The notes beneath the pieces were generated by a model, which did no database searches, was not told where the DNA came from, and saw only the letters and a program-made list of their open reading frames with translations. This document shows, piece by piece, positions 22,433-31,867 of a DNA stretch of 63,357 bases; position 1 is the first letter of the stretch; the number at the start of each line of letters is the position of its first letter. The stretch lies in the IMG/VR virus record IMGVR_UViG_3300011116_000174, positions 1 through 63,357 of that record. One strand, 5' to 3'. The stretch is from a virus. Both the position numbers and the translations under genes were made by a program.

Positions 22433-23464
22433 GTGGCAACCTATTCTGGCTGGGGCAGAGGTGCTTGGAGTGCTGGACCATGGGGCGAGGACTACACTGA
22501 TGTAGAAGTCCCTCTTGGCGGCTGGGGTTATGGTGGCTGGGGGCAAAATCCCTGGGGTGAAAATAGTGGTGGTGTAGTAGCAAATGGGCAAGTAGGCTCA
22601 GTAACTGTACAAACCACCGTAGATGTAGTAGTAAACGTAACAGGCGTTGCTGGCACTGGACAAGTTGGAAGCGTAACCGTAACGGGTGCGTCAGTAGTAG
22701 AAGATGTAACTGGAGTAAGCGGTACAGGGCAGGTAGGATCAGTAAATGCTCAAGCTGGTGCGGATGTCCCAGTTTCTGGTCTACAGGCTTCTGGAAGCGT
22801 AGGTTCAGTCACTATAACGGCTGGGGCAAATATAAATGTCACGGGCGTAGCAGGAACGGTATTTGTAGGAACAGTAACAGTATCAAGTACGGTAGACGTA
22901 GATGTTACTGGATTGGCGGCAACGGGCAGTGTTGGTAGTGTAACAGTCGCTGGCGCTGCGGTAGTAAACGTAACAGGCGTTGTAGGGACCGTAGTACAAG
23001 GCTCCGTAACTGTAGAAGCAGCAGCAAATGCTCCAGTCACAGGGCTTCAGGCTACAGGTAGCGTTGGCAGCGTAACCGTACAAGAAGGTACGGATGTTGG
23101 CGTAACTGGAGTTTCTGGAACGGTAGATGTCGGTAGCGTAGCAGTTACGGGCGGTAGTTCTGTAGATTTAACGGGCGTAGAGGCAACGGCAACTACGGCT
23201 CAGGTAAACGTAATTACTGGGCAGAATATTGATGTCACAGGATTACAGGCAATAGGCAGTGTTGGAAGTATTGCGGTAGTCATTGGAGCAGTAGTAAGCG
23301 TAACAGGCGTACAGGCAGTTGGAGAGGTAGGAAGTGTATTAATTTGGCAGGTAATTGATGACGGACAAACACCAAATTGGGTAACTATAAATGACTCGCA
23401 ATCAGGCACTTGGAATGATATTATTGACACACAATCACCCAACTGGGTGGAGATAGCGGCATAA
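22433..23464 (+). CDS. Repeat-rich fibrous virion protein
   Basis: A 343-residue protein from a GTG start. It has a Trp/Gly-rich N-terminus (SGWGRGAWSAGPWGED), then about eleven 22-residue repeats (residues 69-302) of consensus VTGVxGTGxVGSVTVxxxxxVx, then a C-terminal PNWV/GTWN tandem. Alternating Val and Thr/Gly with a fixed period suggests a beta-solenoid or triple beta-spiral shaft. It is probably a tail fibre or spike component. The GTG frame excludes a nearby ATG that hits a stop. Confidence 0.65.
   Translation: MATYSGWGRGAWSAGPWGEDYTDVEVPLGGWGYGGWGQNPWGENSGGVVANGQVGSVTVQTTVDVVVNVTGVAGTGQVGSVTVTGASVVEDVTGVSGTGQVGSVNAQAGADVPVSGLQASGSVGSVTITAGANINVTGVAGTVFVGTVTVSSTVDVDVTGLAATGSVGSVTVAGAAVVNVTGVVGTVVQGSVTVEAAANAPVTGLQATGSVGSVTVQEGTDVGVTGVSGTVDVGSVAVTGGSSVDLTGVEATATTAQVNVITGQNIDVTGLQAIGSVGSIAVVIGAVVSVTGVQAVGEVGSVLIWQVIDDGQTPNWVTINDSQSGTWNDIIDTQSPNWVEIAA
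22637..23338 (+). repeat. 66-bp degenerate tandem repeats
   Basis: About eleven units of 66 bp (the first 69 bp) encode the 22-residue repeats. DNA identity between units is moderate, with GTAACAGGCGT-like words recurring, so the conservation is mainly at protein level. Confidence 0.75.
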
Positions 23465-23474
23465 AGGATAGACT

Positions 23475-24185
23475 ATGGCATCGACTTATTCAGCACTAAA
23501 AATCGAGCTTATCGGTACAGGCGACCAGTCTGGGACTTGGGGTACAACCACTAATACAAACTTAGGAACTGCGTTAGAAGAAGCCATTACTGGCTCTGCC
23601 GATGTAACCTTTGCCAGTGGAACAGTTACTTTAACCCTCACAGACACCAACGCCAGCCAAACAGCCCGTAATCTACGGCTTAACTTAACAGGCACTTCTG
23701 GCGGTGCGCAGAACCTTATCGTCCCAGCTATCGAGAAACTGTATCTCGTAAACAATGGATGTGCGGATACCATCACTATTAAAAACTCCACAGGCTCTGG
23801 CGTTGCCGTTCCTGCTGGTAAGTCCATGTTTGTATTCAACAATGGTACAGACGTATTAAACGCAATTAGCTATGTAACTGCTCTGGCAACCGCAACTGCT
23901 ACGATTACTGGCGGTACAATCTCTGGGATTACTCAGTTAGACGTAGCTGGTACATCAGCCGCTGGAGCTAATCTTAAGCTCTATGAAGACACAGATAACG
24001 GTACAAACTATGTATCGTTAAAAGCAGCAGACAATATTGCATCAAATATTACCTTTACCTTACCAAGCGCAGATGGTTCTAGTGGTCAGGCTTTAGTTAC
24101 AAACGGTTCAGGGACTTTGAGCTTTGGTTCAGCAGGTATTTCAACAGGTAAGGCAATCGCTATGGCGATGATTTTCGGATATTAA
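23475..24185 (+). CDS. Putative tail fibre/structural protein
   Basis: A 236-residue protein. The N-terminus STYSALKIELIGTGDQSGTWGTTTNTN is common at the start of phage tail fibre-like proteins. A beta-rich body follows, ending in an amphipathic GKAIAMAMIFGY. The position among tail genes supports a fibre or baseplate-like role. Confidence 0.7.
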   Translation: MASTYSALKIELIGTGDQSGTWGTTTNTNLGTALEEAITGSADVTFASGTVTLTLTDTNASQTARNLRLNLTGTSGGAQNLIVPAIEKLYLVNNGCADTITIKNSTGSGVAVPAGKSMFVFNNGTDVLNAISYVTALATATATITGGTISGITQLDVAGTSAAGANLKLYEDTDNGTNYVSLKAADNIASNITFTLPSADGSSGQALVTNGSGTLSFGSAGISTGKAIAMAMIFGY

Positions 24186-24197
24186 TGGAGCGATCAA

Positions 24198-24575
24198 ATG
24201 GCAAATCCTAATATAGTCAACGTAACATCAATCTACGGTAACACTACGTATGTTGCTTTAAGCACTACAAGTGCGACTACCCTTCTATCCAATGCTGCTT
24301 CTAGTGGCTTGGTTTATAAGGTAGATAACATTGTGGTATCTAACGTCAACGGCTCAACTGCCGCTAACGTCACGGTATCGGTTAACTCAGCCGCTGCGGG
24401 TGGCGGTACAGCCTATCGACTGGCGTACCAAATCTCCGTTCCTGCTGGTGCATCATTGATCGTAACCGACAAATCAACCGCATTTTATTTAATGGAGAAT
24501 CAGTCCGTAGTGATTACAGCGGGAACAGCTAACTATTTAGAAGCCGTTCTTTCCTACGAAAACATTAGCAGCTAA
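24198..24575 (+). CDS. Putative structural protein
   Basis: A 125-residue beta-rich protein (ANPNIVNVTSIYGNTTYVAL) ending EAVLSYENISS, with GGAGCGATCAA before the ATG. Looks like a small virion surface protein of one jelly-roll size. No family assigned. Confidence 0.65.
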   Translation: MANPNIVNVTSIYGNTTYVALSTTSATTLLSNAASSGLVYKVDNIVVSNVNGSTAANVTVSVNSAAAGGGTAYRLAYQISVPAGASLIVTDKSTAFYLMENQSVVITAGTANYLEAVLSYENISS

Positions 24576-24584
24576 GAGGCTTAG

Positions 24585-27071
24585 ATGTCTGATCGCTACA
24601 AAGGCGCAATACTTTCGCCAACTGCTCCTACTGTCACACCCCAGTCGGCTGGCGGTATTTACACGTCTAGCCAACAGCTACAGTATCAGGGACAGGGAGT
24701 TTGGCCCACCGCTTTTAATAATCCTATAAACAATTCGTTACGCTTTCGGGCTAGTGCCAGTGCTTTTTTAAACAGGACTCCTGCTAGTGCTGGTAATCGT
24801 AGAACTTGGACTTATTCTGTATGGGTTAAAAGAGGAGCCTTAGGCGGGAACATAACATTGCTTGATGCGGGCAGACCTAATAACCCTTGGACAGCTTTTT
24901 ATTTTTCAGATGGTGACGGGGTTGCTGGGCTTAATACTTTAGCTTTTGCTACCACCGCTGGTACTCAGCCTGGAACACATACCAATGCTACATTTAGAGA
25001 TGTTTCTGCCTGGTATCATTTTGTTCTTGCTGTAGATACCACTCAAGCCACAGCAGCAGATAGAGTAAAAATTTGGGTAAATAATGTTGCTCAAACTTTC
25101 TCATATACAAACTATCCATCACAAAATTACGATACTTACGTAAACAGCACAACTTCCCATAGTATCGGTGCTTTATCCAATGGTGGCGCATCAAACCATT
25201 TTGATGGCTACATGACCGAAATAAACCTTATTGACGGGGCAGCCCTAACCCCCTCTTCGTTCGGCACAACCGATGCCTATGGTATCTGGCAACCTATCCC
25301 ATACACAGGTGCGTATGGTACGAATGGATTTTATTTACCATTTACAGACAACTCCGCCCTCACGACTAGCTCAAATGTTGGCTTAGGTAAAGACTTCTCT
25401 GGTAATGGAAACTACTGGACAACCAATGGTATAAGCATTACCGCTGGCTCCACATACGACAGTATGAAGGATGTGCCGACCAACACGAACTCGAATACGG
25501 CTAATTATTGTGTGATGAATCCATTAAATCTTCCTAAAGGTGGAACACTATCAAATGGAAATCTTTTATGGACAGCCCCATCTGCTGAAGGTCAAGCTGT
25601 TGGAACAATGTATGCTTCTAGCGGTAAGTTTTATTGGGAGATGGTATTAAATACTGCTGGTGCTGGATGTGCTTTTGGTATTGCAAGCATTACTACAGAT
25701 ATTAACAATATTAATTTAACTGCTGGTTCTTATGTTTATTACACAAATGGTAATAAATACAATGGTGGTTCTGGCTCTGCTTATGGTGCAACATTTACTA
25801 ATGGTGATATTATTGGTGTTGCATTAGACCTTGATGCTGGAACACTTGTTTTTTATAAAAACAATACAAGTCAAGGGACTGCATTTACTGGTTTGTCAGG
25901 AACTTTTACTGCCTTAATTTATGACGGAACAAGTGCAAGCACACCTACATATACAGCAAACTTCGGTCAACGCCCATTTAGCTACACACCCCCAACAGGT
26001 TTTTATCCGTTAAACACATATAACCTCCCAACGCCTACGATATTGGAAGGCGGGGAGTATATGAATGTTGTTACTTGGACTGGGACTGGAACAAGCTCAG
26101 GTCGCTCCATTACTGGTGTTGGGTTTCAGCCTGATTTTGTTTGGGGTAAGCCAAGAAGTCTTGCCTATACCCATAGCTTATCTGATGCAGTAAGAGGGGC
26201 TAATAAAAGATTAAATAGTGGGTCAACATCCGCAGAAGATACTAACTTCCAATACGGCTACACCTCCTCTTTTGATACCGATGGGTTTACTACAACTTCT
26301 GGTTCATCAAGTAATGAAAACTGGAACACTACTAACGAAACATTCGTAGCATGGAACTGGAAAGCGTCTAACGCTGCTGGAGTATCCAACACCCAAGGCA
26401 CAATAACCTCAACCGTCTCCGCAAACACAACCGCTGGATTTAGTATTGTTACTTATACAGGTAATGGTTCAAATTCAACTATCGGTCATGGTCTTGGTGT
26501 TGCTCCGTCATTCATTATTGCTAAAGCAAGAAACTCAGCACAAAGGTGGACTGTTTACACAGGCGCATTAGGTAATGCTTACTATGGTTATTTAAATGAA
26601 ACCTTTGCTTTTGACACAGCTAATGGAAGTTTAAGATGGAATACTGCACCTACAAGCTCTGTATTTGGTGTCGGAACTTCTGTTGATGTAAATAACAATA
26701 CAACCACTTATGTAGCCTACTGCTTTGCCCAAGTCGCTGGTTACTCTGCCTTTGGGTCTTACACGGGTAACGGGTCAAGCGATGGTGTGTTTGTGTACCT
26801 TGGATTTAGGGCAAGATACTTGATGATTAAATGCTCTAGTAGCACAGGTGGTTGGGTATTGCTAGATACTGCTAGAGACCCATATAACGATGTAGATAAT
26901 TATTTATATGCAAATTCATCTGCGGCTGATGCTGGTTCTTCAAACGTTTTGGACATTAATGCTAACGGCTTTAAAATAAGAAATTCGTGGACCGACATTA
27001 ATGGAAGCGGGACAACATACATCTACGCAGCTTTCGCAGAAAACCCCTTCAAGATTGCTAGGGCAAGATAA
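24585..27071 (+). CDS. Large tail protein with LamG-like and SPRY-like domains (paralogue 1)
   Basis: An 828-residue protein. After a short Pro-rich N-terminus (about 1-45) it has a LamG/concanavalin-like lectin domain (about 55-220, RRTWTYSVWVKRG...AWYHFVLAVDTTQ), a SPRY-like domain (about 340-475, SGKFYWEMVL...GDIIGVALDLDAGTLVFYKN...NFGQRPFSYTPP), and a C-terminal region (about 500-828) with GFQPDFVWGK and YTGNGS motifs, recalled as DUF7483. Lectin-like domains suggest receptor binding. It is a tandem paralogue of the next gene, whose ATG overlaps its stop. Confidence 0.75.
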   Translation: MSDRYKGAILSPTAPTVTPQSAGGIYTSSQQLQYQGQGVWPTAFNNPINNSLRFRASASAFLNRTPASAGNRRTWTYSVWVKRGALGGNITLLDAGRPNNPWTAFYFSDGDGVAGLNTLAFATTAGTQPGTHTNATFRDVSAWYHFVLAVDTTQATAADRVKIWVNNVAQTFSYTNYPSQNYDTYVNSTTSHSIGALSNGGASNHFDGYMTEINLIDGAALTPSSFGTTDAYGIWQPIPYTGAYGTNGFYLPFTDNSALTTSSNVGLGKDFSGNGNYWTTNGISITAGSTYDSMKDVPTNTNSNTANYCVMNPLNLPKGGTLSNGNLLWTAPSAEGQAVGTMYASSGKFYWEMVLNTAGAGCAFGIASITTDINNINLTAGSYVYYTNGNKYNGGSGSAYGATFTNGDIIGVALDLDAGTLVFYKNNTSQGTAFTGLSGTFTALIYDGTSASTPTYTANFGQRPFSYTPPTGFYPLNTYNLPTPTILEGGEYMNVVTWTGTGTSSGRSITGVGFQPDFVWGKPRSLAYTHSLSDAVRGANKRLNSGSTSAEDTNFQYGYTSSFDTDGFTTTSGSSSNENWNTTNETFVAWNWKASNAAGVSNTQGTITSTVSANTTAGFSIVTYTGNGSNSTIGHGLGVAPSFIIAKARNSAQRWTVYTGALGNAYYGYLNETFAFDTANGSLRWNTAPTSSVFGVGTSVDVNNNTTTYVAYCFAQVAGYSAFGSYTGNGSSDGVFVYLGFRARYLMIKCSSSTGGWVLLDTARDPYNDVDNYLYANSSAADAGSSNVLDINANGFKIRNSWTDINGSGTTYIYAAFAENPFKIARAR
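26433..26467 (+). repeat. 35-bp identical segment shared by the two tail paralogues
   Basis: This exact 35-bp segment recurs at 28970-29004, encoding AGFSIVTYTGNG in both. Identity at DNA level amid diverged flanks suggests recent gene conversion or selection. Confidence 0.75.
26711..26740 (+). repeat. 30-bp identical segment shared by the two tail paralogues
   Basis: This 30-bp segment recurs at 29251-29280 and encodes VAYCFAQVAG in both paralogues. Confidence 0.75.
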
Positions 27072-29608
27072 TGAGTAAACGATATCCAGGCGGAATACTC
27101 CGCAAGACTCCTCCGACACCAAGCCAGACATCTGCTCAAGGTATTTGGGATATGGCGTCCGTCACTCAGGCGGTTAAGGAGAATACTTGGCCCATCGCTG
27201 GCGTCCCTGATCCAATTAGTAAGTCCTTGCGGTTTAGAGCAAGCGCTTCTGCTTATTTAGGCAGAACTCCAACTAGTGTTGGGAATCGTAGAACTTGGAC
27301 TTTTTCTACTTGGATTAAATTAGGGGAAATTGCGGCAAGCAACGGAACTATTTTTGCGGCTGGAACTGCAAGTGGTGAAACAACCAGATTTTATTTACGC
27401 TATACAGGAAGTCAGTTTCAAACTGGATATGGAAGCCAAAACTTAGATACTACGTCAGCAGTTTATCGAGACCCTTCTGCTTGGTATCATTTAGTATTGG
27501 CTGTAGATACAACACAAGCAACCGCTGCAAACCGTTTAAAAATATATGTAAATGGGGTTCAACAAGCGGTTTCAACTAGTGTTAACTATACTCAAAACGT
27601 TGATACTGCCGTTAATAATTCGGTAACCCACTCTATCGCTAGAGATCATATAATTCCTGGCGGGTATTTTGATGGGTATTTAACCGAAACATACTTAATT
27701 GACGGTCAAGCCCTAACCCCATCATCCTTTGGCTCTACTAACGACCAGACAGGCGTATGGCAACCCATCGCTTACACAGGTACATACGGAACCAACGGCT
27801 TTTACTTGCCGTTCTCCAACACCGCCTCGACCACCACGCTAGGCTACGACTTCTCAGGTAACTCCAACAACTGGACAACCAACAATATCTCATTGACCAG
27901 CGGTACTACCTATGACTCGATGGTAGACGTGCCAACCCAGTGGATACCCTACAACACAGCGGGCGACACAGGAGCGTTGTTTAGGGGGAATTACTGTGTG
28001 TTGAATCCTTTAGCATCTCGGTCTGTTGGAACAATGCAAAATGGTAATTTAACTTGGAAAAAGTCTGATGCGGCTGGAGATAATTATTGCTGTGCATCAA
28101 GTATTTCTATTCCGTCTTCAGGAAAATGGTATTGGGAAGTAACTATTACTGATGGTGCTTCGGGTGCAAATTGTATTGGAATTATCCCTAGCACATCTAC
28201 AACACAGCAAACAGCCAATACTATTCCTGGTGATTTTGGCATAACAACAAATGCTTTTGGATATTATTCTGACGGCACTAAACGAAATAGTGGGTCATCT
28301 ACTGCTTATGGCAATTCATTTACAACTGGCGATATTATTGGTGTTGCAGTAGATACCACCAACGGCAAAATATGGTGGTCTAAGAATGGCACATGGCAAG
28401 CAAGTGGTGACCCTGCGGCTGGCACAAATGCCGCCTTTACTACATTGTCAGGAAGTTATTATGCCGCTAGTTCTGTTCGCTATAATGGCAATCAACATGA
28501 TTACAATTTTGGACAACGGTCATTTAGCTACACCTTACCATCAGGCTTTGTAACACTAAACACACTTAACTTATCTACTCCTACTATTGGTGCTACTGCA
28601 TCTACTCAGGCTAATGATTACTTTAACGCAACGCTTTATACTGGCAATAACTCAACACAAAGCGTAACAGGAGTCGGATTCCAGCCAGATTTTGTATGGA
28701 TTAAAGAAAGAGATGCAGTAGAAGATCACTTTTTATTTGATTCTGTAAGAGGTGCAACTAATTTTCTTAGATCAAACACAACCGATGCTCAGGGAACATT
28801 AGCAAACTATTTAACAGCATTTAACTCTGATGGTTTTTCTCTTGGCAATGGTGGCGGTGTTAATGGTGCAAGTGATTTGTATGTTTCATGGAACTGGAGA
28901 GCATCTAACGCCACAGCCGTAACCAACACAGCAGGCTCTATTACATCTACAGTAAGTGCTAATACGACTGCTGGATTTAGTATTGTTACTTATACAGGTA
29001 ATGGAACAAATGGTGCAACAGTAGGGCATGGTTTAGGTGTTTCACCTAGTATGATTATTGGAAAAATAAGAAGCACTACTGGTGATTGGTATGTGTGGCA
29101 AACGGCTATGGGCGATAATTTTATGAAACTAAACACAACTGCAGCCCAACTCGCATCTACCGCAAACGGAGTATATAACACAGCAAGTTTTAGTTCTACT
29201 GTGTTTGCACTTGGTTCTAGTATTGCCATGAATGCAAGCGGTGGAACTTTTGTAGCCTACTGCTTTGCCCAAGTCGCTGGCTATTCCGCATTTGGTAGCT
29301 ATACAGGCAATGGCTCTAGTGATGGTCCTTTTATATTTACTGGGTTTAGGCCCGCATTCGTGTTAACGAAGTGTTCAAGCACTACAGGCAACTGGATGAT
29401 TACAGATGATGCAAGAAACCCATCTAACCTTGCTGGTGAAATATTAATGCCAAACAATGCAGATACAGAATACAGCCAAGATGGTATTGATATGCTTTCT
29501 AACGGGTTTAAACTAAGAGCTTCCACAAGTAACAGAAACTCAAATGGTGCTACTTACATCTACATGGCTTTTGCCGAATCACCCTTTAAATACGCACTCG
29601 CCCGCTAA
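27071..29608 (+). CDS. Large tail protein with LamG-like and SPRY-like domains (paralogue 2)
   Basis: An 845-residue protein with the same domain order as the previous gene: LamG-like (RRTWTFSTWIKLG...AWYHLVLAVDTTQ), SPRY-like (SGKWYWEVTITDGASGANCIG...GDIIGVAVDTTNGKIWWSKNG...NFGQRSFSYTLP), then GFQPDFVWIKERDAVEDHFL and the YTGNGS region. Both copies end in A(F)AE(N/S)PFK(I/Y)A(R/L)AR. The pair probably provides two receptor-binding variants or two parts of one spike. Confidence 0.75.
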   Translation: MSKRYPGGILRKTPPTPSQTSAQGIWDMASVTQAVKENTWPIAGVPDPISKSLRFRASASAYLGRTPTSVGNRRTWTFSTWIKLGEIAASNGTIFAAGTASGETTRFYLRYTGSQFQTGYGSQNLDTTSAVYRDPSAWYHLVLAVDTTQATAANRLKIYVNGVQQAVSTSVNYTQNVDTAVNNSVTHSIARDHIIPGGYFDGYLTETYLIDGQALTPSSFGSTNDQTGVWQPIAYTGTYGTNGFYLPFSNTASTTTLGYDFSGNSNNWTTNNISLTSGTTYDSMVDVPTQWIPYNTAGDTGALFRGNYCVLNPLASRSVGTMQNGNLTWKKSDAAGDNYCCASSISIPSSGKWYWEVTITDGASGANCIGIIPSTSTTQQTANTIPGDFGITTNAFGYYSDGTKRNSGSSTAYGNSFTTGDIIGVAVDTTNGKIWWSKNGTWQASGDPAAGTNAAFTTLSGSYYAASSVRYNGNQHDYNFGQRSFSYTLPSGFVTLNTLNLSTPTIGATASTQANDYFNATLYTGNNSTQSVTGVGFQPDFVWIKERDAVEDHFLFDSVRGATNFLRSNTTDAQGTLANYLTAFNSDGFSLGNGGGVNGASDLYVSWNWRASNATAVTNTAGSITSTVSANTTAGFSIVTYTGNGTNGATVGHGLGVSPSMIIGKIRSTTGDWYVWQTAMGDNFMKLNTTAAQLASTANGVYNTASFSSTVFALGSSIAMNASGGTFVAYCFAQVAGYSAFGSYTGNGSSDGPFIFTGFRPAFVLTKCSSTTGNWMITDDARNPSNLAGEILMPNNADTEYSQDGIDMLSNGFKLRASTSNRNSNGATYIYMAFAESPFKYALAR

Positions 29609-29632
29609 CAATTTTTTACAGGAGCAAATAAC

Positions 29633-30244
29633 ATGAGTAACTTTGCAGTAGTACAAAACGGACAAGTAGTACAGATTGTCCCCTTAGATGTACCGTTCAC
29701 CGTAGGAACTAAGACCTATTCAGGTTCGTTCTTGCGTTCTTCAACCCCTGCCGAAAAGCTACAAGCTGGCGTTTGGGAAATCATTCATGGCGCACGCCCT
29801 GACGATAAGTATTACTGGGTCTCTGGTCCTACCTATCGTGTGAATGAAACCAACAGCACCGTAGAAGCGACTTATTCTGGCACGGCTAAATTGCTTGACG
29901 ACCGTGAAGAGTCTGACGAGAATGGCAACCCACTATACGTTCAAGAGTACGACCCAACCGCTAACAACGGTCAAGGCGGCATGGTTAACACCACCGAGCG
30001 TCTAGTGACCAAAGGTCTGAAGTCTAACGAGATTGCCGCAGTTAAATCTGCCGCTGGTTCGCTCTTGGCATCGACTGACTGGATGATTATTCGCAAGGTT
30101 GAGCGTAATGTGGATGTCCCTGCAAGCGTAACCGCCTATCGTGCAGCCGTAGTTGCTGAAGCCGACCGTTTAGAAGCAGCGATTGCTGCTGTTACTGACG
30201 TTGATGCCTTAGCTGCGATCAAGGCAAACTGGCCCAAAGCATGA
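29633..30244 (+). CDS. Tail fibre assembly-like protein (putative)
   Basis: A 203-residue protein: an N-terminal beta part (NFAVVQNGQVVQIVPLDVPFTV) and a C-terminal helical part (SLLASTDWMIIRKVERNVDV...RAAVVAEADRLEAAIAA). The LLAxTDWxxxRxxE segment is typical of tail fibre assembly and DUF4376-type proteins encoded after fibre genes. Probably a fibre chaperone or cap. Confidence 0.7.
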   Translation: MSNFAVVQNGQVVQIVPLDVPFTVGTKTYSGSFLRSSTPAEKLQAGVWEIIHGARPDDKYYWVSGPTYRVNETNSTVEATYSGTAKLLDDREESDENGNPLYVQEYDPTANNGQGGMVNTTERLVTKGLKSNEIAAVKSAAGSLLASTDWMIIRKVERNVDVPASVTAYRAAVVAEADRLEAAIAAVTDVDALAAIKANWPKA

Positions 30245-30450
30245 AAGCCGTATACGAAGCTCAACTAGTGGATGGGCAAGTACAGCCTAAGCACGAGGTT
30301 GAGATCGTGTGCGCAGCGTGTGGATATGACTTAGATGAGGCGGAGTTGACCGCAGACACTTGCTCCGACTGTGGGACTCCCCTTAACCTAAAACAGCATA
30401 TCTCCATTCATGCTACGTCCGTTCCTGCCGCTGGCGGAGAGGTGTTTTAA
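30241..30450 (+). CDS. Small zinc-ribbon protein
   Basis: A 69-residue protein with CAACG at about 24-28 and CSDCG at about 41-45, forming a rubredoxin-like zinc knuckle. It overlaps the preceding gene by four bases (ATGA). Function unknown. Confidence 0.7.
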   Translation: MKAVYEAQLVDGQVQPKHEVEIVCAACGYDLDEAELTADTCSDCGTPLNLKQHISIHATSVPAAGGEVF

Positions 30451-30458
30451 ATTGAGAT

Positions 30459-30911
30459 ATGGCAGACGAATTGGGGTTATCGGCTGGTGCTAAAGGCATC
30501 AGCGAAGGAATTAAGGTCGGCAGAGATGCTGGCAAAGAGATTGGTAAGAACATCGAGGATGTTCAGAAGGAGGCAGTAGATTTAGCAAGGCAGAAGGCAA
30601 ACCAAAAGATACGGGAGCGCAGAGAAGCCGAGCTAAGAAAAGAACGTGCAATATACAAAGCCCTTGAGGAGTACCGTCACCGCAAGAAGATTACGGATGA
30701 AGAGTACAAATTGAGGGTTGATTTTATAAAGCAGCATGGTACGAAAGAGTGGGAAAAGGTTATACAGATCAAAGCCGAGATTGAGAAACTAGAGAAGGCA
30801 GACCAAGAGTTTTTTGATGCGGAGTTGGCAAAGGTTAAATGGGTGCAGTTCTGGTGCTTTTTGGCGGCAGCTTGGATTGCTTATTACATAGTATGGGGGT
30901 CTAAACAATAA
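30459..30911 (+). CDS. Coiled-coil, C-terminally anchored membrane protein in the lysis cassette
   Basis: A 150-residue protein with a Lys/Glu-rich coiled coil (about 40-120) and one transmembrane helix at the C-terminus (WVQFWCFLAAAWIAYYIVWG). It overlaps the holin gene by one base. A spanin-like or holin-accessory role is possible, but the topology (membrane anchor at the C-terminus) is not that of a classical inner-membrane spanin. Confidence 0.6.
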   Translation: MADELGLSAGAKGISEGIKVGRDAGKEIGKNIEDVQKEAVDLARQKANQKIRERREAELRKERAIYKALEEYRHRKKITDEEYKLRVDFIKQHGTKEWEKVIQIKAEIEKLEKADQEFFDAELAKVKWVQFWCFLAAAWIAYYIVWGSKQ

Positions 30912-31393
30912 TGCTTACACTAATATCTACCACGCTATCCTTCCTGATGGGAGGACTACCTAAGCTCCTAGACTTCTTCCAAGACAAGGGCGACAAGAAG
31001 CATGAACTTGCCATGGCTGCTATGCAGATGGAACGGGAACTCAAACTCATGGAGGCTGGCTACGCAGCCCAAGCCCGTGTAGAAGAGATCCGCACAGAGC
31101 AGGTAGCGATGGAGACTCAGGCTCAAGAACGTCAAGCCCTGTACGCACACGACATCGAGATTGGTAAGGGTGCATCCCAGTGGGTCATTAACCTGCGTGC
31201 CTCAGTCCGCCCAGTCGTAACCTATCTGTTTGTCCTCCTATTAATCGTAGTAGACATCGCCTCTATTTGGTGGGCATGGTCTACGGGAGCCGCTTTTGCT
31301 GAGTCGGTAACGATGATTTTTGACAGTGACGAGATGCAGATTTTGGCGTCTATTATTGCTTTCTGGTTTGGTACACAGGCATTTAAGAAGTGA
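30911..31393 (+). CDS. Holin (3TM family, putative)
   Basis: A 160-residue protein with an N-terminal hydrophobic segment (LTLISTTLSFLMGGLPKLLDFF), a charged helical middle, and two C-terminal membrane helices (PVVTYLFVLLLIVVDIASIWWAW and ILASIIAFWFGTQAF). This matches the three-helix holins also found in gene-transfer agents. It would permeabilise the inner membrane for the endolysin encoded next. GTG/TGA overlap with that gene. Confidence 0.75.
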   Translation: MLTLISTTLSFLMGGLPKLLDFFQDKGDKKHELAMAAMQMERELKLMEAGYAAQARVEEIRTEQVAMETQAQERQALYAHDIEIGKGASQWVINLRASVRPVVTYLFVLLLIVVDIASIWWAWSTGAAFAESVTMIFDSDEMQILASIIAFWFGTQAFKK

Positions 31394-31866
31394 ACGTAAG
31401 CGATAAAGCCATCAAAATGATTAAGCACCATGAGGGTGTACGGCAGAAGCCTTATCGTTGTCCAGCTAAGTTATGGACGATTGGGGTAGGCCATGTTTTG
31501 TACCCCCGACAGGCTCAGGTCAAGTTTGAAGAACGAGATGCTTATCCACTAGAAGAACGAGACAACCGAACATTCTCCATGGAGGAAGTCGATGGAATAC
31601 TTAGGGATGATCTTAACCGCTTTGAACGAGGTGTTGAACGCTTCTGTCCTGTCAAGCTCACTCAAGGTCAGTTCGATGCTCTTGTTAGCTTTAGCTTTAA
31701 TCTTGGGCTTGGAACACTACAGCGCTCAACCCTCCGTCAGAAGGTTATTCGTGGCGATATGGAAGGGGCGGCGGAAGAGTTCTTGAAGTATACGATGGCT
31801 GGCGGTAAAGTACTAAGAGGGTTAGTAACCCGCAGAAATGATGAACGTGCCTTATTCTTGAGTTAA
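31390..31866 (+). CDS. Endolysin, GH24 lysozyme
   Basis: A 158-residue T4-type lysozyme with GTG start. Glu15 is in HHEGVRQKPY, Cys24 replaces the catalytic Asp of T4 lysozyme, and Thr30 is in WTIGVGH. An E-C-T triad is known in many GH24 endolysins. The rest carries FDALVSFSFNLGLGTL and RRNDERALFLS, the usual family landmarks. It lacks a signal peptide, so it depends on the holin. It cleaves the peptidoglycan sugar backbone. Confidence 0.9.
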   Translation: MNVSDKAIKMIKHHEGVRQKPYRCPAKLWTIGVGHVLYPRQAQVKFEERDAYPLEERDNRTFSMEEVDGILRDDLNRFERGVERFCPVKLTQGQFDALVSFSFNLGLGTLQRSTLRQKVIRGDMEGAAEEFLKYTMAGGKVLRGLVTRRNDERALFLS

Positions 31867-31867
31867 T

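Noticed and set aside
22637-23338. Regular repeats as a possible CRISPR array
   Set aside because: Repeats are degenerate, in frame and continuous with a protein; no conserved repeat with unique spacers and no cas genes.
24585-29608. Diversity-generating retroelement acting on tail genes
   Set aside because: No reverse transcriptase gene or template repeat was seen; the shared segments are conserved rather than adenine-mutated.
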